From: Thiothrix subterranea
GTDB lineage: Bacteria > Pseudomonadota > Gammaproteobacteria > Thiotrichales > Thiotrichaceae
Direction of reading: 5' to 3'
DNA length: 64,000 bases
NCBI RefSeq assembly: GCF_030930995.1
Contig: NZ_CP133217.1
Location: forward strand, 3,028,001-3,092,000
Positions 45,996-55,967 of this stretch are shown here, in pieces. Under the pieces are notes generated by a model. It saw only the letters and a program-made list of their open reading frames with translations. It was not told where the DNA came from and did not search any database. The first letter of the stretch is position 1. Every line of letters begins with the position of its first letter. Made by a program: the position numbers and the translations under genes.

Positions 45996-46366
45996 GTCGC
46001 AACCTGAATGTCGCAACCTGAATGTCGCAACCTGAATATCGCAACCTGAATGTCGCAACCTGAATGTCGCAACCTGAATGTCGCAACCTGAATGTCGCAA
46101 CCTGAATGTCGCAACCTGAATGTCGCAACCTGAATGTCGCAACCTGAATGTCGCAACCTGAATGTCGCAACCTGAATGTCGCAACCTGAATGTCGCAACC
46201 TGAATGTCGCAACCTGAATGTCGCAACCTGAATGTCGCAACCTGAATGTCGCAACCTGAATGTCGCAACCTGAATGTCGCAACCTGAATGTCGCAACCTG
46301 AATGTCGCAACCTGAATGTCGCAACCTGAATGTCGCAACCTGAATGTCGCAACCTGAATGTCGCAA
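45996..46366. repeat. 14-bp minisatellite, 26.5 copies
   Basis: Unit GTCGCAACCTGAAT repeated head to tail without interruption; only one unit (near 46038) differs, with A for the first G. The last half unit runs into the A-tract of the next hairpin. Because 14 is not a multiple of 3, every minus-strand frame reads a 14-residue repeat; these frames are not genes. Confidence 0.97.
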
Positions 46367-46395
46367 AAAAAAGCCGCATCAGATGACACGGCTTT
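46363..46395 (-). terminator. terminator of the 98-aa membrane protein gene
   Basis: AAAGCCG/CGGCTTT stem with eight T on the minus strand. Its first 20 bases (46363-46382) are repeated exactly at 63851-63870. Confidence 0.7.
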
Positions 46396-46417
46396 CTTGA
46401 TCAGGTTTTGATGCACA

Positions 46418-46714
46418 CTAGAGAATGGCGATGAACCACGCAAAGCCGTTTAGGTAACATCCGACAATGAACTGCCAAAAATCCCCGCCCACGTCTAAAA
46501 AATTCTCTTCCAGCTTTTTTTCTTTGGGGAATATCAACCCTGCGGATACGGTAAACAGTACGGTTTGAACGAAGCCTGTTCCCCACCACAGTTCTTTGAT
46601 TTCTTGCCAGCCTGCGCCGTGAATTAATTGCTCCGGTTTTATCAGCCATCCGACCATTAATAATATCAGGATGGCATAAACCGCCCGCGCCCATTGTTTC
46701 CAGTCTTGATACAA
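46418..46714 (-). CDS. small membrane protein of the mobile element
   Basis: 98 residues from a TTG start with GAGG 8 bases upstream. Three hydrophobic stretches (about 10-25, 50-65 and 80-97) suggest three membrane helices. It lies after the terminator of the long minus-strand element operon and ends in its own terminator. No family recognised. Confidence 0.55.
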   Translation of the reverse strand: MYQDWKQWARAVYAILILLMVGWLIKPEQLIHGAGWQEIKELWWGTGFVQTVLFTVSAGLIFPKEKKLEENFLDVGGDFWQFIVGCYLNGFAWFIAIL

Positions 46715-46754
46715 AATAATTACCTCACTGACAGATTAATAAAAATGTTAATAG

Positions 46755-46779
46755 AAAAAAGCCGAGAATAATCCCGGCT
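46755..46779 (-). terminator. terminator of the minus-strand element operon
   Basis: Hairpin AGCCG...CGGCT (46760-46779) followed on the minus strand by six T. It sits 14 bases past the restored stop codon (46793-46795) of the IS-split membrane gene. Confidence 0.65.
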
Positions 46780-46815
46780 CTTTGATGGTCACTTAATGCG
46801 GGTCAGGTGCTACCC

Positions 46816-48253
46816 CATACGCGCCAACTTAAGCCCCTATCCCCTTGATTAAACACGGCTCAACGCCATTTCTCGGCATTGGTTCAACAGAGCAAGAATG
46901 GGGCTAGGCAAACATTGCAACGTCCGCTTTCTGGGGCGTTCGCTCAAACTCTTGATGTTGTCATCCTCAAAGCGGGCATCAACAGGGAAACAGGCTTTGA
47001 TGCCCGCGTTGAGGTCATCCGCGACGGTTTTCCAAAGTCGCCAATCGGTGAGTCGGCGGGGGTTATCGAGTTTACGTTTGGCATTGGCAAAGCGACTTTG
47101 CGTCATCTTTTCCAGCACGGCGGCGTACAATAATTTGCCGTGTAGATACAGTTCAGCCAGTTTTGAGCCTTTGTGCGCCCGTAGCTCATCGACATTCAGC
47201 AAACTTTTGAGACGTTTGATCACCAATTCAACCTGCCAGCGGACACGGTAGAGTGCGGATGCGGTGGTGGTACACAGGACTTCAGGCGGTAATGACGTGA
47301 AAATCAGTACCCATTCGCTCAGGCAAAGGGCTTCCGTGCTGGGGTTGCGTCCTTGTCTTTGGCGCGTTGTTTGGCTTTGCGCCGCGCTTGTGCGGCTTTT
47401 TCTTCGGGTAAGGGGATCGCGTGAAGGTAGCCCTGGATGCGTTTGTTGCCATGACATAACCAAACCGGCACACAACTGGGGCGTTTGCCCAGCTTGCGTA
47501 AGCGCGTGTACCAGTCGATTTTGACTAGGCGTCCGGCATCATCTCCTTCGCCATCTTCATACAGGTTCATGCTGTGGACGTTGTAGCGTAATACCACATC
47601 ACCGCCTCGGTCGATGAAAGGGACAAGCGTTTTGGGTTGGTTATAACCCCGGTCAATCAGCACCACATCGCCTGCTGCCAGCGTGTAATGGTCGAGGTTT
47701 TCGCCTTCTTTATCGGTAGTGACTTCCACTTGATGCAGGCTGAGGTTGATCAAATCAATGGCGATATGCAGGCGGTACGTCGTGGCTGTCGCACCCGGTT
47801 CTTGCACGGTCGAACCGTCAATGACAATGAAGCGGAGTTTGCCGCTATCGACAATCTCGCTTAGCCCAAATACGCCTGCCAGCAGGGATTTTACCCACGG
47901 AACACAAGCCTCCAGTCTTTTTTTACGGCTGTATCACTGAGATAGCCCTGCCTCTGGGCAACCTCCCCGGCGCAACTGCGTAGCGACAAGTCCAAGCCGC
48001 AGTACGCCAGCACTAACTGGAGCAATTGCAGCGGGCTTTTGATCTTGCGGGGACGGGCGAAGGCTTTGAAGGCATACGCTTGTTCGTGATAATCGGCAGG
48101 TAACACTTGCAGGAATTGGGCAAAACGGGTATCTAATAATGGTGGCAACTTCATGGGAACTTTCACTTTGGTCGGTAAAAGTATCCTACATGGAGTTGCC
48201 ATATCTTGTTTTCAAGAGGAAACAAGGGGTTAGGGGCTTAAGTTGGCGCGTAT
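46816..48253 (-). mobile_element. IS4-family element, copy A (inactive)
   Basis: Left end CATACGCGCCAAC, right end GTTGGCGCGTAT, about 1.44 kb. Nearly identical to copies B and C. It carries a one-base deletion in the transposase. Its right end abuts copy B directly. Confidence 0.88.
46849..48202 (-). pseudogene. IS4-family transposase, copy A, frameshifted
   Basis: Three pieces: the N-terminal part at 47891-48202, a middle part at 47319-47807 and a C-terminal part at 46849-47475. The first break is at the A7 run (47918-47924) shared with the other copies. The second break is unique to this copy: one C is missing near 47350 where copy B reads CGTCCCTTG. The C-terminal piece keeps the IS4 YREK signature (YRVRWQVELVIKRLK). 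The DDE enzyme is therefore inactive here. Confidence 0.88.
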
Positions 48254-49682
48254 AACTTAAGCCCCTATCCCCTTGATTAAACACGGCTCAACGCCATTTC
48301 TCGGCATTGGTTCAACAGAGCAAGAATGGGGCTAGGCAAACATTGCAACGTCCGCTTTCTGGGGCGTTCGCTCAAACTCTTGATGTTGTCATCCTCAAAG
48401 CGGGCATCAACAGGGAAACAGGCTTTGATGCCCGCGTTGAGGTCATCCGCGACGGTTTTCCAAAGTCGCCAATCGGTGAGTCGGCGGGGGTTATCGAGTT
48501 TACGTTTGGCATTGGCAAAGCGACTTTGCGTCATCTTTTCCAGCACGGCGGCGTACAATAATTTGCCGTGTAGATACAGTTCAGCCAGTTTTGAGCCTTT
48601 GTGCGCCCGTAGCTCATCGACATTCAGCAAACTTTTGAGACGTTTGATCACCAATTCAACCTGCCAGCGGACACGGTAGAGTGCGGATGCGGTGGTGGTA
48701 CACAGGACTTCAGGCGGTAATGACGTGAAAATCAGTACCCATTCGCTCAGGCAAAGGGCTTCCGTGCTGGGGTTGCGTCCCTTGTCTTTGGCGCGTTGTT
48801 TGGCTTTGCGCCGCGCTTGTGCGGCTTTTTCTTCGGGTAAGGGGATCGCGTGAAGGTAGCCCTGGATGCGTTTGTTGCCATGACATAACCAAACCGGCAC
48901 ACAACTGGGGCGTTTACCCAGCTTACGTAAGCGCGTGTACCAGTCGATTTTGACTAGGCGTCCGGTATCATCCCCTTCGTCATCCTCATACAGATTCATG
49001 CTATGGGCGTTGTAGCGTAATACCACGTCACCGCCCCGGTCGATAAAAGGGACAAGCGTTTTGGGTTGGTTATAACCCCGGTCAATCAGCACCACATCGC
49101 CTGCTGCCAGCGTGTAATGGTCGAGGTTTTCGCCTTCTTTATCGGTGGTGACTTCCACTTGATGCAGGCTGAGGTTGATCAAATCAATGGCGATATGCAG
49201 GCGGTACGTCGTGGCAGTGGCTGCCGGTTCTTGCACGGTCGAGCCATCAATGGCGATGAAACGTAGTTTGCCGCTATCGACAATCTCGCTTAGCCCAAAT
49301 ACGCCTGCCAGCAGGGATTTTACCCACGGAACACAAGCCTCCAGTCTTTTTTTACGGCTGTATCACTGAGATAGCCCTGCCTCTGGGCAACCTCCCCGGC
49401 GCAACTGCGTAGCGACAAGTCCAAGCCGCAGTAAGCCAGCACTAACTGGAGCAATTGCAGCGGGCTTTTGATCTTGCGGGGACGGGCGAAGGCTTTGAAG
49501 GCATACGCTTGTTCGTGATAATCGGCAGGCAGCACTTGCAGGAATTGGACAAAACGGGTATCTAATAATGGTGGCAACTTCATGGGGACTTTCACTTTGG
49601 TCGGTAAAAGTATCCTACATGGAGTTGCCATATCTTGTTTTCAAGAGGAAACAAGGGGTTAGGGGCTTAAGTTGGCGCGTAT
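48254..49682 (-). mobile_element. IS4-family element, copy B (left end truncated)
   Basis: Same element as copies A and C, but its left end begins ACTTAAGCCCC and lacks the outer ~10 bases CATACGCGCC, being joined straight to the right end of copy A. Its right end is complete and is followed by an extra 23-bp piece of the same terminus. Confidence 0.88.
48277..49631 (-). CDS. IS4-family transposase, copy B (two frames)
   Basis: N-terminal frame 49320-49631 (103 codons) and C-terminal frame 48277-49236 (319 codons, open further upstream). The two frames join by a -1 shift at a run of seven A on the minus strand (49347-49353). The DDE residues are in FIVIDGSTVQ-type, VLIDRGYNQPK and YRVRWQVELVIKRLK; the last is the Y-x2-R-x3-E-x6-K IS4 signature. 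It may need frameshifting to be made. Confidence 0.85.
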
Positions 49683-49705
49683 AGGGGCTTAAGTTGGCGC
49701 GTATG
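49683..49705. repeat. orphan right-end fragment of the IS4-family element
   Basis: AGGGGCTTAAGTTGGCGCG plus TATG repeats the right terminal inverted repeat a second time, immediately after copy B and before the split membrane gene. Confidence 0.85.
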
Positions 49706-50937
49706 AGGGGATTCGTCGCTAAACATTTTACCGGCGTTATATTCCTGCATTTGTTCCTGATACAAACGTTGCACATTTTCCAATTGTTCCGGTGATTGTT
49801 TCATGTGTGCCGGTTTAATTTCGGGCTTGTCTAATTCAAGCGCTTCAGGTTTTTTAATTGCGGATTCGATTGAATCACCAACGGTTTTTAAAACATCGCC
49901 TGTCTTTGCCGCCATCTGTTCGCGGGCATGTTGCGCACGCGCATATTCGGTTGCTATCACTTCGGGGGATGCTTTTAAGCCTTCCTCAATTTTTGCCGCG
50001 TATTCGCTCACGGTTTGCTTTGCAGCGTTGGCACTACTGGTGAATGCCGATGCGGGAGCGGATTCGCTGCTACGGTCGGAATAGGTGCTGATGCTGCCAT
50101 CAAATTTGCGCGGTGGTTGGCGTAAATGACGGGTCACGTCATAGCCGTGCGCCATCAGGTATTCACGCGCCGCCGCGAACTGCCCGCCTAAGTAGTGGAA
50201 GGCGTACTCGAAAAAGCTGATGATGATTAGCGAGATGAGAAACGAGCCGATTGTGCCAGACACACCGAACGTTTCACGCAAGACGCTCACCAGTGCAGCA
50301 TAATTCTTTTCGTCTTTTTCCATCGCTTTAGCGGTTGCAGCGAGGGCTAGGGCTTGTGATTGGCTTGCCGTTGCATGGCCTGCAATCATCTTGTTGACGG
50401 CTTCAACACGCGCTTTGCTACCTTCACAGTGCTTTTCCTTGCCTTGTGCGAGGCGCTGCTCACATTGCGCTAATTTCACCTCAGCGGCTTGCAGGTCGGC
50501 AGAGTAGGGCGATGCACTGGCACTGCCACCAATCGCGCCTACAATGGCCTTATAGGTTGGGGACTCTTGGCTTTTGGTTTCCATGCGGATTGTATCGCGC
50601 TCCATGCCTTGCCCGACTTCGGATAGCAGGGAGAAGGACACAGCCACCACGACCGCTAGAACGGTCGCTTTTTTGCCGCCTGCGACATTGCCCGCGCCGT
50701 AGAGGATAAATTGGTATCCGGTCATAACGGCAGTGATGCCGACAGCTACGATACCATTAGCCCACTGGGATGCATCCCATTCTAATACGTGCAAATTGCC
50801 CGCCAGATAGCCCACCACAAAGTAAGAACTCATCAGGAAGGCTACCGCCGCCGCCAGCATGTAGAACGCTTGGCGGGTCTTGTAATCGCTGTAAGCAAGA
50901 CCGGCGTTGAATTTGTTGTTATCCATGATTATTTACC

Positions 50938-51294
50938 TCAGAACCAATAGCTTAAAAGAAGTACGGCAAACGCGAACAGGATAGCCCGCGCTCCGTGTTT
51001 GACTTGTGCAGCGACGAAACAGGCCAGACACAAGGTCAAGCCCATCAGGACATACAGCCAATTGCTTGCAGCAGGGAACATGCCCGCGTAATGCAGGCCG
51101 AATGCCGTAGGAATCAGCAGAAACGTCGCCCAAACGAATCCGGCAAACAGGAAGGCTATCCACGGAATGAGCGCGTGGAGGCGTTCCCAGTTGATCGGGT
51201 CGTTATCGGATAGAGTAGGGGTGTCAAAGTGCTGTAACGCTCTCACAGAGGCAACATGCGCTTGTTGATCGGGTGTCAGTAGTGGATTGCTCAT
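50938..51294 (-). CDS. element membrane protein, 118 aa
   Basis: Soluble N-terminus (1-40) followed by hydrophobic segments at about 42-65, 78-96 and 100-117. It overlaps the preceding 57-aa gene by 4 bases and lies 11 bases before the split membrane gene. Unknown function; the arrangement resembles small virion or assembly membrane proteins of filamentous-phage-like elements, but nothing in the sequence proves it. Confidence 0.6.
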   Translation of the reverse strand: MSNPLLTPDQQAHVASVRALQHFDTPTLSDNDPINWERLHALIPWIAFLFAGFVWATFLLIPTAFGLHYAGMFPAASNWLYVLMGLTLCLACFVAAQVKHGARAILFAFAVLLLSYWF

Positions 51295-51464
51295 GACTTG
51301 CCACTCCCAATAGGTTCACTCACTAATTCAACTTTCGTTGCGCCGTGCCATTGCTTCAGAAAGGTGATTGCCTCCGCTGTGGTTAGCGCTGTTCCACCGC
51401 GCCCGATTCGTTGGGGCAGTATCACAAACGATTTACCGTGATAGATTTTGAAGTGCTGAATCAT
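51291..51464 (-). CDS. 57-aa element protein
   Basis: Taken from the ATG at 51464 (MIQHFKIYHGKSFVILPQRI), which overlaps the end of the preceding gene as expected in this operon; a longer frame to 51518 is Gly-rich and unlikely. Basic, soluble, beta-strand-like start. Unknown function. Confidence 0.5.
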   Translation of the reverse strand: MIQHFKIYHGKSFVILPQRIGRGGTALTTAEAITFLKQWHGATKVELVSEPIGSGKS

Positions 51465-51655
51465 GACATTGCCCCCACTACTGCCCATAGCACCGCCACT
51501 GCCAGCAACATAATCCACGCTAAGCCATCCATGACAGGTGGCTTTTGTGGTTTGGGTTGTGGCGCTGGTGCGGGTTGCTTGTGTTTTGGTTGGGGTTTTG
51601 CCTGCGGTGGCACTTGTCCGGGTTGCAGGTAGACGTACTTGATGTGCTTACTCAT
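51461..51655 (-). CDS. 64-aa proline-rich single-pass membrane protein
   Basis: Residues 11-40 are Pro/Gln/Lys-rich (QAKPQPKHKQPAPAPQPKPQ) and residues 43-62 form one membrane helix (GLAWIMLLAVAVLWAVVGAM). It overlaps the rep stop by 4 bases. The layout, a short disordered head and a C-terminal anchor, is unusual; function unknown. Confidence 0.55.
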   Translation of the reverse strand: MSKHIKYVYLQPGQVPPQAKPQPKHKQPAPAPQPKPQKPPVMDGLAWIMLLAVAVLWAVVGAMS

Positions 51656-53475
51656 GCCGCATCACCTCCGATTTTTTGAGCGTGGGAAGTTGTTCCAACG
51701 AGTCCGAGTCCGAGGGGCGGTGAACCGCCCAAAGCGGAAGAGGAGGAGGGGGAAAACATGACGATTCCGGCGCGTTCTGCCAGCTTGTGCAGCTTGCCTT
51801 GTGTCTTGGCCTGATCAATCACGCCTTGAATATCGTCACTGAAGGTCGGGGCGAGGTCTGATTTTTTGGTGTCGGACTCACGAAGGAACTTTTGCACCAG
51901 CAATTTGTTCAGTGAGCCGATGTTCAGCAGATACCAGTCTTTCAGGCGGGTGCGGATTTCAGCACCGTCTACCAGCAAACCGCGTACCTGATTGATGACT
52001 TCGCCGTATTGGTTGTGGGCGTCGGTAGCGGTTTCTGCATCTTGCTTGGATTCGCGCATCATGCGAATGGGGCGATTGCGGGCAGAACAGGCCGCGCCGC
52101 CGTTTATTTCGGTGTATGCCTTCCAGTCTTTGCCGTGCGCTGCTTGGCGTGCAGATTCGAGCAATGGGTTCTCTTGCACATCGGTGATGCGGCGCAATTC
52201 GCGCCACGCCATGACGCTTGGCGCGTTCCAGAAAGCGTATTGACGCAAGCCCCACACGGACTTCCTAGCCATGATTTTTATGATGGTTTGATCGGATGGC
52301 ACGCCCGCTTGCAGGTCATCCCAATCAGCGCCGGTTAAGCCCTTGGTGATGTACTTGACCATGTACGACACCATGCCCGCCGCGCTGGTCATGATCTTGA
52401 AACTGAGGCGGCGTTCGGTTGCGCCGCGTTCGGTGGCGTCACGCGCTAGGCCATAGACACATTCGCCTTTTTTGGTGAGGCGGTCGGTGTGCGCACCTCT
52501 GAGGGCTTTGTTGTAAAAAATCTCTACGGCGCGTTGCGCGTCCTTGGCCTTCACCCAAATAGCGTAATGGTAGTGGCTCACGCCGTCATGGTGGGTTTCA
52601 TCCATGCGGAATCCGTAACCGTCAATAGGGCGGATGTGCTTCGTTTTGCGCTTCCACGTGGTTTGGGTGAGCTTCCAAGTCTCTTGCAACCAGTCGCGGG
52701 CATCGGCTGGCGTTTTGCTGGCGTCGTATTTGTCATTCAGCTTCAGCTTGCCATTGTTGCGGGTGCTGTAGCGATGGAAACGTGATGGCGTGGTGAGGGT
52801 GAAAAACACGCCTACCCATGATTCTGGATCAGCAGACTCAAACACAGTGAGTTCCTGAATGTCTGCCAATGCGCCGCCGCGTTTGCCGGTGGTCATGTGT
52901 TCCGGCAGTGCATCGACAATATCAGCCGACACGTAGTCGTCACTGGCGATGGCTGACATTCCGTTTACACGCACCATGAATTCGGCAAACTTGATGAATG
53001 CCGCCGTATGCTCACGATCAGCATCATCAAGGCTGTGTTCGTCGCCTTCATTGGAAATCAGCCATGTGTTTTTTTTCCATGCGTCTAGCAGCGTTTGGCG
53101 GTACTGGTAGTTATCCACGGCCTCTTGTGAGGCGTAGGGGGATGCTTCCTTGCTGACATTGCCCGCGCGGATTTGCGCGGCCTCTGCATCCCGGCGGTGT
53201 TTTTTGGTGCGCTGGGCATCCCACCATTCGACTGAACAGAGGCGGGATTTAACCGCCGCTTGGCTGTTGGGCTTATGCGGGTCGGTTTCCTCTTTGGGGT
53301 AAGCAGGGACGCGCACGCCTTGACCACGCGCCCATGCTGCGGTGGTGTCGAGATCGGCAATTTGCAGCATTTTCGCGGCTGTGTGAGCAAGGCGGTGCTT
53401 GGCTTCTAAGCGCTTGTCGCCCGACGCCAGCGTCAAGGATTCGATGGTTGATCTAGCCCATTAAACCCGGACACC

Positions 53476-54345
53476 TCAACTTGTGAGGAATTGTGCTTCA
53501 AAGTCCAGCGGGCTGAGATAGCCCAAGGTACTGTGCAAGCGGTGACGGTTGTAATCGGTTTCGATGTACTCGAAAACGGTTTGTTTCATGGCATCCCGTG
53601 TGGCAAAGCGTTCACCGTGGATGCATTCTACTTTCATGGAATGGAAAAAGCTTTCGGCGCAGGCGTTGTCATAGCAATTGCCTTTGGCACTCATGCTGCC
53701 ATGCAGTTGGTGCTGTTGTATCAGTTGTTGGTAAGCTTGGGAGCAATATTGGCTGCCACGGTCGGAATGGACAATCACGCCCTTGGGATGTTTACGTTTC
53801 CAAAGTGCCATTTGCAGAGCATCACCAACCAAATCAGCGGTCATGCGTTGATCCATTGCCCAACCAATCACTTGACGGGAAAATAAGTCAATGATAACAG
53901 CCAGATACAGCCAGCCTTCGTCTGTCCACAAATAAGTGATGTCACCGACCCACTTCTGATTTGGGGCGGTCGCGGTAAAGTTCTGTTCCAGCAGATTGGG
54001 CGACACTGGCAACGAATGGCGGCTATGGGTGGTTGCCTTGAATTTCCGCGCTGCTTTGGCGACTAATCCCTGACGTTTCAAGCTGTTGGCAATGGTTTTG
54101 CGGTTGTAATGCTGCCCATCCTTTGCCAATAGTTTACATAAACGCCATGCGCCATAGCAGCCTTTCTTGGACTGGAAGGCGGCGGCAACCTGAGTATCGA
54201 GTGATGCCTGGCGTTGCTCACGTTGCCGATAGTTGGATTGTCGCTCCAGCCATTCATAGTAACTGCTGCGGGCAACACCCAATGCTTGGCACAGGCGGGG
54301 AATGCAGAATTCACGGCTATGTTGTTGAATAAAAGCGTACTTCAC
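53476..54345 (-). CDS. IS3-family transposase OrfB, copy 1
   Basis: 289 residues, integrase catalytic domain with DDE residues in [22 protein letters not shown] and [14 protein letters not shown]. An N-terminal HTH_21 segment ([20 protein letters not shown]) is present. It is in the -1 frame relative to OrfA and overlaps it by 4 bases; OrfAB is made by frameshifting. Confidence 0.93.
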   Translation of the reverse strand: MKYAFIQQHSREFCIPRLCQALGVARSSYYEWLERQSNYRQREQRQASLDTQVAAAFQSKKGCYGAWRLCKLLAKDGQHYNRKTIANSLKRQGLVAKAARKFKATTHSRHSLPVSPNLLEQNFTATAPNQKWVGDITYLWTDEGWLYLAVIIDLFSRQVIGWAMDQRMTADLVGDALQMALWKRKHPKGVIVHSDRGSQYCSQAYQQLIQQHQLHGSMSAKGNCYDNACAESFFHSMKVECIHGERFATRDAMKQTVFEYIETDYNRHRLHSTLGYLSPLDFEAQFLTS

Positions 54346-54638
54346 TTGAGCTGTCTCGCAAAGTACGCGCTGGCCTTTTTTAGGATAGCCACCTCTTCTT
54401 GGGCTATCAACAGTTCCCGTTTGAGTTTCGCGATTTCAGCCGCTTGCTCTTGTTCGCGGCTGCTAACCGTTTGTTGATGCGACTGTTTGGCTCGCCAGCC
54501 GTAGAGTTGCGATTCATGTAAACCCAATTGACGCGCAGCTTCCGTGTAACCGATTCGATCGGCTAGTTTCAGGGCTTCCGCTTTGTAGCTCTCGGAACGG
54601 CGTGTGTAGGGCTTGGTGGTCGGTTTGCTTGGTTTCAT
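54342..54638 (-). CDS. IS3-family transposase OrfA, copy 1
   Basis: 98 residues: helix-turn-helix ([20 protein letters not shown]) followed by a leucine-zipper coiled coil (about 58-90). A run AAAAAAG near the 3' end is the usual -1 frameshift site. The same protein is encoded in copy 2. Confidence 0.92.
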   Translation of the reverse strand: MKPSKPTTKPYTRRSESYKAEALKLADRIGYTEAARQLGLHESQLYGWRAKQSHQQTVSSREQEQAAEIAKLKRELLIAQEEVAILKKASAYFARQLK

Positions 54639-54911
54639 CTTTCACCTCAAGTGTCGAGTATAGTGTACTCACTTCTTGGGATGTCCGGGTTTGCTGGGCT
54701 AGATCAGGTCTCCCTGAACCATACGTTAGTGTTCCGGCGGCGCTCACCTTCGTGTTGGGTGTCGGTGTTGCTCAGGTAGCGTTCGCCGTATTGCGCACGC
54801 ACAATGGCGTGGAAGTCTTCGGGGATTTTGGCGAGTTGCTTTTCAATCCATACGCCATCATGCAAGTGATGGGTGAGCAATACCTGCTTGTGTTTGCCGT
54901 TTTCGATCAGG

Positions 54912-55118
54912 TTAAGCATTGGTGTTGCCCTCCGTTTCGCGCTTCAGGCCGGTGCGGATTTCGTGGAGTTCATCCAGAATCCGCACAACCTTAGTGAGCA
55001 TTTCTTGCTTGCGTAGATCGGTGCAATAGGCGTTAGTTGCGCCTTTTGCATAGATAGCCAAGGTTGACGCGCCGCTGTATTTGAGTTTTTCCAGCAGAGT
55101 AACGATTTGTGGATTCAT
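54912..55118 (-). CDS. 68-aa element protein
   Basis: From the ATG at 55118, which overlaps the previous stop (ATGA); the longer frame to 55262 is the shadow of the neighbouring gene. Helical, charged: MNPQIVTLLEKLKYSGASTL to LKRETEGNTNA. It overlaps rep by 8 bases. Unknown function; could be a replication accessory factor by position. Confidence 0.55.
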   Translation of the reverse strand: MNPQIVTLLEKLKYSGASTLAIYAKGATNAYCTDLRKQEMLTKVVRILDELHEIRTGLKRETEGNTNA

Positions 55119-55456
55119 GACGCTTTGCCCTCCATTTTCTTCAGAAAGCGACGGGCGACGCGGACACACACCGCCGCGTCGATTTCGTGCTCTTCTGCGA
55201 GTGCTACCAGTTGGCGGATGCATTCTAGGGCATAGCCCAATTCTTCGAGAGCGCTTTCCCACGGCTTGATCATGTAGCCGCTGAAACGACGGTGAAGTTC
55301 TTCGATGGCTTGCTCTTGGTGCGCACCTAGCAGGTAAGCAAGTTCTGAGTGCTGATGCGCGGCTTCCAGCAAATTACTGGTTGCGGTGCGGGGTGCTTGC
55401 CCGCTGTTGCAAAGTTCTTGTGCGAGCTTTACCAGTGATAAGGTTTGTTCGTTCAT
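55115..55456 (-). CDS. 113-aa helical element protein
   Basis: All-helical, acidic protein (SLVKLAQELCNSGQAPRTAT at the start; ALECIRQLVALAEEHEIDAA near 70). Overlaps both neighbours by 4 bases in the rep operon. No family recognised. Confidence 0.58.
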   Translation of the reverse strand: MNEQTLSLVKLAQELCNSGQAPRTATSNLLEAAHQHSELAYLLGAHQEQAIEELHRRFSGYMIKPWESALEELGYALECIRQLVALAEEHEIDAAVCVRVARRFLKKMEGKAS

Positions 55457-55656
55457 AGACCTACACTCCGATTAATCCAACGCACATAGTGGTATGCAGA
55501 AAATGCATAAGTGTTGTCGGGTTGCGCTAATTCTTTGCGGCGCTTGACCTCTGCATGGGTTTTGGTGAGGCGGTCGAGCCATTCTTGTGACACGAGCTTG
55601 ACCATTTCGGGGTGCAAGTCGAGTACCGGGGTTAAGTGGGTGTTCGGGTGGCTCAT
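55453..55656 (-). CDS. 67-aa element protein
   Basis: Short, basic protein (VKLVSQEWLDRLTKTHAEVK, then SAYHYVRWINRSVGL). Coupled by 4-base overlaps to genes on both sides. Unknown function. Confidence 0.52.
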   Translation of the reverse strand: MSHPNTHLTPVLDLHPEMVKLVSQEWLDRLTKTHAEVKRRKELAQPDNTYAFSAYHYVRWINRSVGL

Positions 55657-55967
55657 TTGCGCACCCCGCGCCCGTCGGTGACGGTGTGAGCATCTAAAAA
55701 GGCGTCGAGTACCGATTTACGGTAACGCACGCTTCGCCCGATGCGAATGTGTGGCAGGCGGTCGGGGTGCGTATAGCGCCATTTTTCGAGGGTGCGAGGG
55801 GCAAAACCGACATAAGGAGCGGCTTCACGCTCCATAAAAAGCGGGTCGCCGTTGATGGTATAGCCGGGGATTTGCTCAATAATTTGTGAACGACGGATTG
55901 CATCGCGGTTGCGACGTATCCGGCGGGTGGTACGGTTGGGGGTGGTGGTGGCGACGATTTTGCTCAT
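55653..55967 (-). CDS. AlpA/excisionase-type helix-turn-helix protein
   Basis: 104 residues. The C-terminal half is a winged/MerR-like helix-turn-helix of the HTH_17 type: REAAPYVGFAPRTLEKWRYT followed by PHIRIGRSVRYRKSVLDAFL. Such proteins act as excisionases or regulators of integrated elements. The N-terminus is very Arg-rich (NRTTRRIRRNRDAIRRSQ). It is the likely regulator of this rep operon. Confidence 0.75.
   Translation of the reverse strand: MSKIVATTTPNRTTRRIRRNRDAIRRSQIIEQIPGYTINGDPLFMEREAAPYVGFAPRTLEKWRYTHPDRLPHIRIGRSVRYRKSVLDAFLDAHTVTDGRGVRK

Larger units (their letters stand above)
46793..50926 (-). pseudogene. element membrane protein gene split by the IS4 tandem array
   Basis: The 5' part (49706-50926, 407 codons) starts MDNNKFNAGLAYSDYK and ends SDESP at the IS edge. 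Four N-terminal hydrophobic segments (about 20-110) and another near 230-250 flank an Ala/Lys-rich helical region; the last 150 residues are a soluble, coiled-coil-like tail. On the far side of the IS array the minus strand reads VAPDPH and then TAA (46793-46813), directly followed by a terminator, so the original end was probably there. There is no Walker motif, so it is not a Zot/pI-type assembly ATPase. It is the last gene of the replication operon, and its function is unknown. Confidence 0.65.
53449..54706 (-). mobile_element. IS3-family element, copy 1
   Basis: 1258 bp with ends TGATCTAGCCC / GGGCTAGATCA and a 3-bp target duplication GGT on both sides. Identical length to copy 2. Inserted in the rep gene. 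Confidence 0.93.
51652..54919 (-). pseudogene. rolling-circle replication initiator (phage GpA type), split by IS3 copy 1
   Basis: The 5' part is 54704-54919 (71 residues, MLNLIENGKHKQVLLTHHLH to VWFRET); the 3' part is 51652-53448. Removing the IS and one GGT copy restores a single 668-residue frame (WFRET-IES-LTLASGDKR). In the 594-codon 3' piece, FFTLTTPSRFH (211-221) is GpA motif 1, HYHYAIW (288-294) is the metal-binding HUH motif, and YMVKY (358-362) holds the two catalytic tyrosines. Such enzymes nick the double-strand origin and stay linked to the 5' end. The C-terminal piece might still be made from an internal start, but it would lack the first 74 residues. Confidence 0.85.

Noticed and set aside
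45996-46366. CRISPR array
   Set aside because: The units are contiguous 14-mers with no spacers and no cas genes nearby.
45976-46443. Three long minus-strand frames with a 14-residue repeat (CDIQVATFRLRHSG)
   Set aside because: They are translations of the 14-bp minisatellite in all three frames; no ribosome site or non-repeat domain supports a protein.
49706-50926. Zot/pI-like assembly ATPase of an inovirus
   Set aside because: No Walker A or B motif in the 407 readable residues.
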